This document shows positions 1-7,759 of a stretch of 64,000 bases of DNA, one piece after another. The first letter of the stretch is position 1. Each line of letters starts with the position of its first letter. Under the pieces are notes generated by a model that saw only the letters and a list, made by a program, of their open reading frames with translations, made no database searches and was not told the DNA's origin. The stretch is from Streptomyces viridochromogenes DSM 40736. GTDB taxonomy: Bacteria > Actinomycetota > Actinomycetes > Streptomycetales > Streptomycetaceae. A program made the position numbers and the translations under genes. The stretch spans positions 4,040,815-4,104,814 of the forward strand of contig NZ_GG657757.1 of assembly GCF_000158955.1 (NCBI RefSeq), written 5' to 3'.

Positions 1-37
1 GCCCTTCTGTTGTCCGGTGTCCGGTTCTCGCCCCGCG

Positions 38-127
38 GGCCGGTCTGCGGCTCGAACATGCAGCCCAGGCCGGTCTACGGCTCGAACGCGTAGCCCTGGC
101 CGGCCTACGGCTCGAACTTGTAGCCCA
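38..127. repeat. 30-nt tandem repeat, three copies, spanning the 3' end of phoP
   Basis: Three consecutive 30-nt units start at 38, 68 and 98, each built around GGCTCGAAC. The unit at 98 holds the last codons and stop of phoP; read on the minus strand each unit encodes a version of G-(L/Q)-G-(Y/C)-x-F-E-P. The stop codon is present in the first two units met by a reading ribosome (105 and 75) and changed to CAG in the third (45-47). It looks like a slippage duplication of the gene end. Confidence 0.85.
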
Positions 128-785
128 GACCGCGGACCGTCACCAGGTAGCGCGGGGCACCCGGGTCCGGCTCGACCTTGGCGCGCAGGCGCTTGACGTG
201 GACGTCCAGGGTCTTGGTGTCACCGACGTAGTCGGCACCCCAAACGCGGTCGATGAGCTGCATCCGGGTCAGCACCCGGCCGGCGTTGCGCAGCAGCATC
301 TCCAGCAGATCGAACTCCTTCAGCGGCAGGTCGATCTTGGTGCCGCCGACGGTCACCACGTGCCGGTCGACGTCCATACGGACCGGACCGGCCTCCAGCG
401 CCGCCGGAGTCACCTCCTCCGGCTCACCGCGGCGGCGCAGCACGGCCCGGATACGGGCCACCAGCTCGCGCGAGGAGAACGGCTTGGTGACGTAGTCGTC
501 GGCCCCTATCTCCAGGCCGACCACCTTGTCGATCTCACTGTCCTTGGCGGTCACCATGATGACCGGGACGTTGGAACGGCCGCGCAGCTGGCGGCACACC
601 TCGGTGCCCGGCAGGCCGGGCAGCATCAGGTCGAGAAGGACGAGGTCGGCGCCGTTGCGCTCGAACTCGTCGAGTCCGTCGGGCCCGGTGGTCGCGACGG
701 CGACCTCGAAGCCCTCCTTGCGGAGCATGTACGACAGGGCGTCGGAGAAGGACTCCTCGTCCTCGACGACGAGCACTCGGGTCAC
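105..785 (-). CDS. phoP: Two-component response regulator PhoP (phosphate starvation)
   Basis: OmpR/PhoB-family transcription factor of 226 residues. The receiver domain covers residues 1-120 with acidic pocket E8/D9, phospho-acceptor D52 in LVLLDLMLPG, T79 and K101. A winged-helix DNA-binding domain follows, including the stretch TLDVHVKRLRAKVEPD, and the protein ends GYKFEP. Its GTG start overlaps the phoR stop by 4 nt (GTGA, 782-785), so the two are translationally coupled. PhoP binds PHO boxes to activate phosphate scavenging and, in Streptomyces, represses nitrogen and antibiotic genes. An upstream extension of the frame is only shadow inside phoR. The 3' end is tandemly duplicated. Confidence 0.97.
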   Translation of the reverse strand: MTRVLVVEDEESFSDALSYMLRKEGFEVAVATTGPDGLDEFERNGADLVLLDLMLPGLPGTEVCRQLRGRSNVPVIMVTAKDSEIDKVVGLEIGADDYVTKPFSSRELVARIRAVLRRRGEPEEVTPAALEAGPVRMDVDRHVVTVGGTKIDLPLKEFDLLEMLLRNAGRVLTRMQLIDRVWGADYVGDTKTLDVHVKRLRAKVEPDPGAPRYLVTVRGLGYKFEP

Positions 786-2074
786 GGAAGGACCTCCGGG
801 GCGGGAAGCGTTTCGTACGCGGATGAATCGGGGGATGTTGGGGTGGACCGCCCGGCCTCTTCGTCGAGGCCCGCGCCTGGCGCGCGTTCTTCTCGGGCGG
901 ACTGCTGATGTGCGCGGTCGCGGGCCACACCGGCCTCCGGCAGCCGCAGCGTGAAGGTGGAGCCCTGGTTCTCGGCGCTCCACACCGTGACCTCCCCGCC
1001 GTGCGAGGCGGCCACGTGCTTCACGATCGCCAGCCCCAGTCCCGTACCGCCGGTGGCACGGGAGCGGGCCGGGTCGACGCGGTAGAAGCGCTCGAAGATG
1101 CGCTCCTTGTCCCTGTCGGAGATGCCGATGCCCTGGTCGGTGACGGCGATCTCGATGTGTTCCCCGCCGGGCGCGTTCACCCTGCGGGCCGCTATGCCGA
1201 CGCGGGTGCGGGCGGGCGAGTAGTTGACCGCGTTCTCGACGAGGTTGCCGAGGGCGGCGGCGAGCTGGCCGCGGTTTCCCCACACGTGCAGGTCGGCGGT
1301 GCCGCCCGCGGCCATGGTGATCTGTTTGGTGCCGGCCTGGTGCCGGCAGCGGTCGATGGCCTCGGCGACGAGTTCGTCGACGCGGACCGGCTCGGCGTCC
1401 TCCAGCGGGTCGTCGTTCTGCACCCGCGACAGGTCGATGAGCTCCTGCACGAGGCTGGTCAGCCGGGTGGCCTCGATCTGCATGCGCCCGGCGAACCGCT
1501 GCACGGCCTCGGGGTCGTCGGAGGCGTCCATGACGGCCTCGGAGAGCAGCGAGAGGGCACCGACGGGCGTCTTCAGCTCATGGCTCACGTTCGCGACGAA
1601 GTCGCGCCGGACCGCCTCGATACGGCGGGCCTCGGTCAGGTCCTCCACGAGCAGCAGCACCAGCCGGGAGCCGAGCGGCGCGACCCGCGCGGAGACGGCC
1701 AGCGCGTCCCCGCGTCCGGTACCGCGCCGCGGCAGGTCCAGCTCGACCTGTCGTATCTCCCCGTCGCGCCGGGTGTCCCGGGCCATCTGCAGCATCGGCT
1801 CGACGGCCAGCTTGCCGCCGCGGACCAGGCCGAGGGCGTACGCCGCCGAGCTGGCCTTGACCACCGCGTCCGCCTCGTCGAGGACGACGGCGGACGACCT
1901 GAGGACCGACAGGACGGTGTCCACGCCCGGTGGAAGCACGGCGTCCGTGTGCAGGGAGGTACGTGTGGGGCGCTTCTGCTCGCGCTCGCTCCAGCGGAAC
2001 GCCAGCATGGCGATGACACCGGTGAGTACCCCGGCGATCGCAGCCGCTGCGGCGACCGCCGCGTTCACGTCCAT
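782..2074 (-). CDS. phoR: Phosphate sensor histidine kinase PhoR
   Basis: Membrane sensor kinase of 430 residues, partner of PhoP. One N-terminal membrane segment (about residues 5-26) is followed by a basic stop-transfer stretch, a PAS-like region, the HisKA box FVANVSHELKTPVGALSLL with the phospho-accepting His, and a HATPase_c domain with N-box NLVENAVNYSP and G-boxes DQGIGIS and GTGLGLAIV. There is no large extracytoplasmic domain, as in SenX3-type kinases, which fits indirect sensing of phosphate through the Pst/PhoU system. It is the first gene of the phoR-phoP operon and is divergent from phoU across a 245-nt gap holding a PHO-box-like element. Confidence 0.96.
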   Translation of the reverse strand: MDVNAAVAAAAAIAGVLTGVIAMLAFRWSEREQKRPTRTSLHTDAVLPPGVDTVLSVLRSSAVVLDEADAVVKASSAAYALGLVRGGKLAVEPMLQMARDTRRDGEIRQVELDLPRRGTGRGDALAVSARVAPLGSRLVLLLVEDLTEARRIEAVRRDFVANVSHELKTPVGALSLLSEAVMDASDDPEAVQRFAGRMQIEATRLTSLVQELIDLSRVQNDDPLEDAEPVRVDELVAEAIDRCRHQAGTKQITMAAGGTADLHVWGNRGQLAAALGNLVENAVNYSPARTRVGIAARRVNAPGGEHIEIAVTDQGIGISDRDKERIFERFYRVDPARSRATGGTGLGLAIVKHVAASHGGEVTVWSAENQGSTFTLRLPEAGVARDRAHQQSAREERAPGAGLDEEAGRSTPTSPDSSAYETLPAPEVLP

Positions 2075-2147
2075 GCACCCAGGTTAGGCATGGCTCGGGC
2101 GCGGGCCACAGCCGTCGGAGTGCGAGCTCGAACACTCGTCGCCCAGA

Positions 2148-2180
2148 GTTCACCTTGGAGCCAGTACCGGTTCATTTGGG
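2148..2180. promoter_or_regulatory. PHO-box-like 11-nt direct repeats between phoR and phoU
   Basis: GTTCACCTTGG (2148-2158) and GTTCATTTGGG (2170-2180) match the Streptomyces PHO box unit GKTCAYYYRSG and are separated by exactly one 11-nt, poorly matching unit (2159-2169). The site lies in the phoR-phoU divergent gap, where PhoP is known to bind in S. coelicolor. It probably controls both directions. Confidence 0.8.
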
Positions 2181-2319
2181 GTGACGGAAACGGACGCGTA
2201 CGGGTCGGATCGTGGGAGCGTGGGGTGCGGACCGTTGGTGATACGACGGTCGTACCGCCGGTTGTCCGGTGGGCCCGGCCCCCCGGACCCCCGAAGTAGA
2301 CGCACGAGAGGGAAGCCTG

Positions 2320-3021
2320 ATGCGGGACGCGTACCACGAGGAACTGGACTCGATCAGCGACAGTCTGGTGGAAATGGCCCGGCTGGTCGGGTCGGCGATC
2401 GGGCGCGCCACGACCGCCATCCTCGACTCCGACCTGAAGCTGGCCGAGAACGTCATCGAGGCCGACCAGAGGGTCGACGAGCTCCAGCACGACCTGGAGG
2501 CCCGGGCCATAGCCCTGCTGGCCCGGCAGCAGCCGGTGGCGACGGACCTGCGGATCGTCGTCACGTCGCTGCGCATGTCTGCCGACCTGGAGCGCTCCGG
2601 CGACCTCGCCCAGCACGTGGCGAAGCTCGCGCGCCTGCGCTACCCGGACCGCGCGGTCCCGAGCGACCTGCACGCCACCATCCTGGAGATGGGCCAGCTC
2701 GCCCAGCGCCTGATGGCGAAGGCCGCCGAGGTGATCATCACCAAGGACGTCGACCTGGCGCTCCAGCTGGAGCAGGACGACGACGAGATGGACCTGCTGC
2801 ACCGCACGCTCTTCCAGCACCTGATGGACGACCGCTGGAAGCACGGCATCGAGACGGCCGTGGACGTGACGCTGCTGGGCCGCTACTACGAGCGCTTCGC
2901 CGACCACGCGGTCTCGGTCGCCAAGCGGGTGGTGTACCTGGTGACGGGCGAGCACGCCGACGAGATCCAGGCGGACGTGCAGCCGGAGATCCAGGCCGTG
3001 ACGGGGGCGGACAGCGCCTGA
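2320..3021 (+). CDS. phoU: Phosphate signalling protein PhoU
   Basis: All-helical PhoU of 233 residues made of two repeats of the three-helix PhoU domain. It starts MRDAYHEELDSI and carries the repeated acidic metal-cluster helices, including DLERSGDLAQH in the first half and YYERFADHAVSV in the second. PhoU links the Pst transporter to PhoR and damps kinase activity when phosphate is plentiful. I chose the ATG at 2320, behind GAGAGGGAAG, over a longer frame from 2269 that crosses the promoter. It is divergent from phoR-phoP and shares the PHO-box region with it. Confidence 0.95.
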   Translation: MRDAYHEELDSISDSLVEMARLVGSAIGRATTAILDSDLKLAENVIEADQRVDELQHDLEARAIALLARQQPVATDLRIVVTSLRMSADLERSGDLAQHVAKLARLRYPDRAVPSDLHATILEMGQLAQRLMAKAAEVIITKDVDLALQLEQDDDEMDLLHRTLFQHLMDDRWKHGIETAVDVTLLGRYYERFADHAVSVAKRVVYLVTGEHADEIQADVQPEIQAVTGADSA

Positions 3022-3033
3022 GCGGGCCGGGTG

Positions 3034-3131
3034 GGACTCGGCTGAGCGGCCGGGTGCGACGCGGCGGATTCGGCTGAGCGGCCGGGTGGGACTCGGCGGA
3101 TTCGGCTGAGCGGCCGGGTGCGACTCGGCGG
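3034..3131. repeat. 32-nt tandem repeat downstream of phoU
   Basis: CTGAGCGGCCGGGTG recurs at 3042, 3074 and 3106, giving a 32-nt period with slightly diverged copies and partial copies at both ends. It occupies the phoU 3' flank; no gene is visible in it. It may have grown by replication slippage. Confidence 0.85.
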
Positions 3132-3238
3132 ATGCGGTGGACTTCGGCTGAGGCGCGCGGACGCCTCCGTGCGCCGTTGATGCGCCCAGCACTACGGGCG
3201 TCCAATGGGCACAGGCACCAGCCTCGGAGGAGGAACCC

Positions 3239-3394
3239 ATGGCCGATTCCCCCAGCACCACGCCCGACCCCGCGCAGGAGCGCCCGACCGAGCAGCCCGC
3301 CGAGATCAGGAACCTGACCCTGATCGCCGCGTGCGGCTGCGGCTCGGGCTGTGGCTGCGGGTGCCAGTCGGGCAGTCCCTGCCAGTGCGGCTGA
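3239..3394 (+). CDS. Cysteine-rich 51-residue mini-protein
   Basis: ATG at 3239 behind GGAGGAGGAA (an excellent ribosome binding site) opens a 51-codon frame ending TGA at 3392-3394. The first 30 residues are Pro/Glu-rich and soluble; the tail ACGCGSGCGCGCQSGSPCQC holds seven cysteines in Cys-Gly alternation. Such a tail could bind metal, like a minimal metallothionein, or be post-translationally modified; neither is shown. It lies 149 nt upstream of, and on the same strand as, a homologue of a nickel-binding protein. It is too short for ordinary gene finders. I know no assigned function. Confidence 0.75.
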   Translation: MADSPSTTPDPAQERPTEQPAEIRNLTLIAACGCGSGCGCGCQSGSPCQCG

Positions 3395-3543
3395 CGCCTG
3401 CACCTCGTTCGTACGACCCTGTGGGGCTCCGGCTTTCCCGGCCGGGGCCCTACGGCTGTGTGGGCCCCTATTGCGGGGTCGCCGACGTGCGCGTACGGGC
3501 GGAACATGGAACGCGAGGGTTCTCACGGAAGGAGCCGCGGGCC

Positions 3544-3795
3544 ATGGCCAAGTACATGGATGTCCACCACAGCATGAAGGGCATCACCGAAGAGAAACTG
3601 CGCGAGGCCCACAACGCGGACCTCGCCATAGAGAAGGACGAGCAGGTCCACTTCGAGATGGCCTGGGCGGACCCGGAGTCCGGCCGCGTCTACTGCCTCT
3701 CGGAGGCCCCCTCGGCGGAGGCGGTCCAGCGCATTCACGAGCGGGCGGGGCACAAGGCGGACGAGATTCACCCGGTGCCGCTGACGGTGCAGTGA
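3544..3795 (+). CDS. DUF4242 / SCO4226-like nickel-responsive protein
   Basis: Soluble 83-residue protein, MAKYMDVHHSM at the start, closely resembling S. coelicolor SCO4226, a ferredoxin-fold nickel-binding protein whose structure is known. Visible candidate ligands are the His pair near residue 7, the internal Cys in VYCLSEAP and His residues in IHERAGHKADEIH. I chose ATG 3544, preceded by GGAAGGAG; the frame open upstream has no family similarity. It sits downstream of the Cys-rich peptide gene, and the nickel regulator Nur is encoded elsewhere in this window. Its physiological role (nickel buffering or sensing) is not established by sequence. Confidence 0.85.
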   Translation: MAKYMDVHHSMKGITEEKLREAHNADLAIEKDEQVHFEMAWADPESGRVYCLSEAPSAEAVQRIHERAGHKADEIHPVPLTVQ

Positions 3796-3899
3796 GCCGA
3801 GGACGCCGCCCGTGACGTGGCGCGGGCGGGCCGTCGACGTCGCGAGGGTCGGCCGAGTAGGCACTTGGCGGCCCTCGCCGGCGAGATCATGATGCGGGT

Positions 3900-4475
3900 A
3901 TGCCTGCGAACGAGTCCTCCGCGACGAACCCGCCCCTCGCGGCACCGACCGCCGTACGCCTCCCCCATTACACGAAGGCCGACCAGGCCGAGATCCTCGG
4001 CGACGGCGACGATCCCTTCGGCGTCGCCGACACCGGCCTCACCTTCCTGCCCAAGGACGAGCACTTCGGCATCAGACACGGACACGGACACGGCGACCAG
4101 GGCGGCCGGCTCGTGGCGCATGCCGGTCTGCTCCGGCTTCCGATCGCGATCGGCGACGTGGAGACAGAGGTGGCCGGCGTCGGTGGCGTGGCCGTAGCAC
4201 CTGACCAGCGAGGCCGGGGCCTGGCACGTCTCGTGCTCGGGGCGGCCCTCGACCACGCGCGCACGATGGGTCCCCGGCACGCGCTCCTGTTCTGCCGCCC
4301 TCCGCTCCTGCCGCTCTACCAGCGCCTGGGATGGCATCCGCTGGACACGGACGTACGGGTCGAACAGCCCGGATCCCGCTTGGTGACCATGCCGCTGCGG
4401 ACCATGGTGACGCCCCTGCGCGACGACGCGGCCTGGCCTCCCGGGCCGGTGCGGTTGTTCTCCCTGCCGATGTGA
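3900..4475 (+). CDS. GNAT-family N-acetyltransferase
   Basis: 191-residue protein with the GNAT acetyl-CoA loop VAVAPDQRGRGLARLVL (R/Q-x-x-G-x-G/A signature), followed by a helix and a final strand carrying YQRLGWHPL. The N-terminal 30 residues are likely flexible, and a short His/Gly run (HGHGHGDQGG, near residue 60) interrupts the core. Substrate unknown. It stands alone between the nickel-protein gene and the convergent MFS gene; the two genes end 10 nt apart. Confidence 0.85.
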   Translation: MPANESSATNPPLAAPTAVRLPHYTKADQAEILGDGDDPFGVADTGLTFLPKDEHFGIRHGHGHGDQGGRLVAHAGLLRLPIAIGDVETEVAGVGGVAVAPDQRGRGLARLVLGAALDHARTMGPRHALLFCRPPLLPLYQRLGWHPLDTDVRVEQPGSRLVTMPLRTMVTPLRDDAAWPPGPVRLFSLPM

Positions 4476-4485
4476 GCCCTCCGGC

Positions 4486-5784
4486 TCACCCGGCACCGAC
4501 CTCCGGCTGCGACCGCGCCCCTGACCCGGGCCCGGCCACCGCCGCCCCCTTCTCCTCCTGCGGCCGCTCGTCCAGCCGGCGCATCAGCACCCCGTACCCC
4601 AGCCCGGCCACCGTCCCCACCACCGCGCACAGCCCCCAGAGCCACTCCGCCCCGAACCGGTCGATGACGAACCCGGACAACAGGGGGGCGACGAGGCCGG
4701 CGACGGACCACGACATGGTGTACATGCCCTGGTAGCGCCCGCGGCCGTGCAGCGGGGAGAGCCGGACGACCAGCCCCGTCTGCGTCGGCGCGTTGACGAT
4801 CTCCGCCAGCGTCCACACGCACACCGTGAGGGCGATGACGCCGACCGACCCGGCGAAGGCGGTGAGCCCGAAGCCGTACCCGGCGAGCAGCGAGGAGATG
4901 ACGAGCAGTCGCCGTGGATCCCGGTGCTCGATGAACCGCGTGACCGGGATCTGGAGGACCACGATCAGTACGCCGTTGACGGCGATCGCCATGCCGTACT
5001 CGGCCGGCGTGAACCCGGCGTCGCCCATCGCCACCGGCAGCCCCACCGACCCCTGCTGGAAGATCAGCGCGACGAGGAAGGACAGCCCGACGACGCTCAT
5101 GAAGCGCCCGTCGCGCAGGACGGTGCCGAGGCCGACGGAGTCGTCCCGGGCCGCCGTGTTCGCCGTCTCGGCGGGCTTGGACTCCGGCAGCTTCAGGAAG
5201 ACGACGATCGCGCAGACCATCGTCATCGCCGCCTCGATCAGGAACCCGGCGAGATAGCTGGACTCGGCGATGAACCCGGCCGCCATGGAGGAGATCGCGA
5301 AGCCCAGGTTCAGGGCCCAGTAATTGAGGGAGAAGGCCCGGATACGGTCCTCCGGCCGCACGATGTCCGCCATCATCGCCTGCACGGCCGGCCGGGACGC
5401 GTTGCTCGCCGCGCCCACGAGGAAGGCCACACCGGCGATCGCGACCGGGTCGCGCACGAACCCGAGGAGCGCGACGGACACCGCGGTCGACGCCTGTGCG
5501 ATCAGCAGGGTCGGCCGCCGGCCCAGCCGGTCGGTCATCACCCCGCCGCCCAGCGAGGACACGACACCGCCGAGCCCGTGCAGCGCGGCGACCAGACCGG
5601 CGTACGAGGCGGAGTAGCCGCGGTCGAGCGTCAGGTACAGCGCCATGAAGGTGGCGACGAAGGCGCCGAGCCGGTTGACGAGGGTGCTGGTCCACAGCCA
5701 CCAGAACGCGCGGGGAAGTCCGGAGACCGTCTCCCGGACGGCATGTCTGGCGCGCAGGGCGTACGCATACGGCATGGACGGCAT
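4486..5784 (-). CDS. MFS transporter
   Basis: 432-residue integral membrane protein with about 12 hydrophobic segments. The MFS loop 2-3 signature appears as GGVMTDRLGRRPTLL, and a related R-F-x-E-H-R-D-P-R loop lies mid-protein, so it is a two-times-six helix carrier, probably a drug or metabolite exporter driven by protons. The tail is a cytoplasmic Pro/Glu/Ala-rich extension. The start is ambiguous: ATG at 5784 or 5775, both behind CTGGGGGAG. It is divergent from gpmA across a gap with an inverted repeat. Confidence 0.88.
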   Translation of the reverse strand: MPSMPYAYALRARHAVRETVSGLPRAFWWLWTSTLVNRLGAFVATFMALYLTLDRGYSASYAGLVAALHGLGGVVSSLGGGVMTDRLGRRPTLLIAQASTAVSVALLGFVRDPVAIAGVAFLVGAASNASRPAVQAMMADIVRPEDRIRAFSLNYWALNLGFAISSMAAGFIAESSYLAGFLIEAAMTMVCAIVVFLKLPESKPAETANTAARDDSVGLGTVLRDGRFMSVVGLSFLVALIFQQGSVGLPVAMGDAGFTPAEYGMAIAVNGVLIVVLQIPVTRFIEHRDPRRLLVISSLLAGYGFGLTAFAGSVGVIALTVCVWTLAEIVNAPTQTGLVVRLSPLHGRGRYQGMYTMSWSVAGLVAPLLSGFVIDRFGAEWLWGLCAVVGTVAGLGYGVLMRRLDERPQEEKGAAVAGPGSGARSQPEVGAG

Positions 5785-5868
5785 GGACTCCCCCAGAGCG
5801 GCACAGGACGTGAACGAGTCACGAGAACGCTGGATGTAAGTGGCGCACCCGGCGACCACAAGTTACAA

Positions 5869-5890
5869 GTGGCCGATTGACAGCGGCCAC
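5869..5890. promoter_or_regulatory. Inverted repeat in the MFS/gpmA divergent gap
   Basis: GTGGCCG (5869-5875) and CGGCCAC (5884-5890) form a 7-nt inverted repeat with an 8-nt spacer, 85 nt upstream of the MFS start and 80 nt upstream of gpmA. It could be an operator; no cognate regulator is adjacent. Confidence 0.35.
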
Positions 5891-5969
5891 TCAATTAGCA
5901 GAACCCGTCAAACGTCCGCCTGCCGGGCAGCCACGCGAACGGGCGAATGCGTGGATTACGCTCTGGGGC

Positions 5970-6731
5970 ATGGCCGACGCACCGTACAAGCTGATCCTCC
6001 TCCGCCACGGCGAGAGCGAGTGGAACGCGAAGAACCTGTTCACCGGCTGGGTGGACGTGAACCTCAACGAGAAGGGCGAGAAGGAGGCAGTCCGCGGTGG
6101 CGAGCTCCTGAAGGACGCCGACCTTCTCCCCGACGTGGTCCACACGTCCCTCCAGAAGCGCGCGATCCGCACGGCCCAGCTGGCCCTCGAGGCCGCGGAC
6201 CGCCACTGGATCCCGGTCCACCGCTCCTGGCGCCTGAACGAGCGCCACTACGGCGCCCTGCAGGGCAAGGACAAGGCCCAGACGCTCGCCGAGTTCGGCG
6301 AGGAGCAGTTCATGCTGTGGCGCCGGTCCTACGACACCCCGCCGCCGCCGCTGGACGTCGACGCCGAGTACTCCCAGTTCTCCGACCCGCGCTACGCGAC
6401 CCTCCCGCCGGAGCTGCGCCCGCGCACGGAGTGCCTCAAGGACGTCGTCGTCCGCATGCTCCCGTACTGGTTCGACGCGATCGTCCCGGACCTGCTGACA
6501 GGCAAGACGGTCCTGGTCGCCGCCCACGGCAACTCGCTGCGCGCCCTGGTCAAGCACCTGGACGGCATCTCCGACGCGGACATCGCGGGCCTCAACATCC
6601 CGACGGGCATCCCGCTGTCCTACGAACTCGACGCCGACTTCAAGCCCCAGAACCCGGGCGGCACGTACCTCGACCCCGAGGCGGCCAAGGCGGCTATTGA
6701 GGCGGTCAAGAACCAGGGCAAGAAGAAGTAA
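5970..6731 (+). CDS. gpmA: 2,3-bisphosphoglycerate-dependent phosphoglycerate mutase
   Basis: Glycolytic/gluconeogenic enzyme of 253 residues that interconverts 3- and 2-phosphoglycerate. The N-terminal [20 protein letters not shown] holds the phospho-accepting His in the RHGE motif; the second catalytic His is in [17 protein letters not shown]; the acid is in [12 protein letters not shown]. It ends in a basic KNQGKKK tail. Start at ATG 5970; the upstream open frame (to 5877) has no family similarity. A strong hairpin follows, so it is probably monocistronic. Confidence 0.97.
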   Translation: MADAPYKLILLRHGESEWNAKNLFTGWVDVNLNEKGEKEAVRGGELLKDADLLPDVVHTSLQKRAIRTAQLALEAADRHWIPVHRSWRLNERHYGALQGKDKAQTLAEFGEEQFMLWRRSYDTPPPPLDVDAEYSQFSDPRYATLPPELRPRTECLKDVVVRMLPYWFDAIVPDLLTGKTVLVAAHGNSLRALVKHLDGISDADIAGLNIPTGIPLSYELDADFKPQNPGGTYLDPEAAKAAIEAVKNQGKKK

Positions 6732-6743
6732 GCAGCACTGTTC

Positions 6744-6782
6744 AAGGCCCCTACCTGCGGTTTCTCCGCTGGCAGGGGCCTT
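6744..6782 (+). terminator. Rho-independent-like hairpin after gpmA
   Basis: AAGGCCCCTACC (6744-6755) pairs with GGCAGGGGCCTT (6771-6782), one mismatch, 15-nt loop, starting 12 nt after the gpmA stop and followed by a short T-rich stretch. Confidence 0.8.
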
Positions 6783-6831
6783 GTTGCTGGGGGGCCGTCC
6801 GTGGGCCGTCAGCTGCTTGGTCGGGCCGTGC

Positions 6832-7107
6832 TCAGTTCCCGGGGAAGCCCGGCTCCGGCTGTTGCCTCGCTTCTGCTTGTGCTCCCGCCTCATGCAGGGC
6901 CGTGACGGCTTCCTCAGCGTCTTCCTGAGGCACGCCGACGAGGATCACGGCTGGGACCTCTGTTGCAAGGACCTTGCTGCGCCAGAGGCTCAGCCCCGTC
7001 AACCGACGAACGACCTGAACGACGTCCTGCACACGGACGCCGGTCTCAGTGAGCACCACGTCATGGGGCACGTCGTCGCACACCGACAAGACGTACTCGT
7101 CTGCCAT
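6832..7107 (-). CDS. Stand-alone ribosomal L7/L12 C-terminal-like domain protein
   Basis: 91-residue protein whose residues 20-85 follow the L7/L12 C-terminal fold: a beta strand (DVVLTETG), helix VQDVVQVVRRLTGLSL, the region usually reading KEAKDLVE (here WRSKVLATEVPAVIL), then helix EDAEEAVTALHEAGAQAEAR. It has no dimerisation domain or hinge, so it is not the ribosomal protein itself. Such free domains may bind translation factors or be small regulators; unknown here. ATG 7107 is chosen because GGAG sits 5 nt upstream. It opens the accessory region between gpmA and the DinB gene. Confidence 0.7.
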   Translation of the reverse strand: MADEYVLSVCDDVPHDVVLTETGVRVQDVVQVVRRLTGLSLWRSKVLATEVPAVILVGVPQEDAEEAVTALHEAGAQAEARQQPEPGFPGN

Positions 7108-7267
7108 CGCCACTCCCGCACCTCTCCTCCTCAGAGCGTACGAGCCCTCGACCGTCGTGTCGCGTCGGCTTGGCTGCTTCGAAGAGGGAGGCCACGGCCT
7201 TGTTCTCCCCGGGCCTCCAAGAGCACCGAAGATCAGCCACTTGGTCAGCGGAGGCCGCAGGGCCGGC

Positions 7268-7705
7268 TCAGGACGGGTTTCCTCCCGGACGGGGTCGTCC
7301 GTCTCGTTTCACGGAGGCGGTCACGACGGAAACGAGGGCGGTCACGCCCAGAGTCCCCGACATGACCAGCACCACGCCGACCACGAAAAGGCCGCTGGCG
7401 TCGTCCGACCAGTCGTAGAAGGCGGCGACGGTCAGGCCCACCGTGGTGCCGAGCACTGCACCTGCGATGTGGCGCCGGGATGCCGCCCAGCACACCGGTA
7501 CGAGCAGGGTCAGCACCAGCCCGATCACCTGCCACGCCTCGTACGGGCCGGTCGTCGAACCATCAGGCTGCACGTCACGATGCTGGTCCCAGCCCAGCCA
7601 GGCAGCCCACATCGCTGCCGACACCCCGGCCAACACGAGGATCGGCAACAACTGGGGTAGGGGTTTCAGTAGTCCTCGGCGCATATCCCCAGCGTTTCGG
7701 CTCAC
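7268..7705 (-). CDS. Four-helix membrane protein of unknown function
   Basis: Hypothetical 145-residue protein. Hydrophobic segments fall at about residues 17-36, 60-77, 80-97 and 107-128; the tail is short, basic and cytoplasmic (KRDGRPRPGG). No family recognised. Start could be 7705 or the internal ATG at 7684. No obvious operon partner; the downstream neighbour is the L7/L12-like gene 160 nt away. Confidence 0.6.
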   Translation of the reverse strand: MSRNAGDMRRGLLKPLPQLLPILVLAGVSAAMWAAWLGWDQHRDVQPDGSTTGPYEAWQVIGLVLTLLVPVCWAASRRHIAGAVLGTTVGLTVAAFYDWSDDASGLFVVGVVLVMSGTLGVTALVSVVTASVKRDGRPRPGGNPS

Positions 7706-7759
7706 CCAACCACCGGACAGAGCTCAAGTACTCAGCTCTGTCCGAGTACTTGAGCCATG

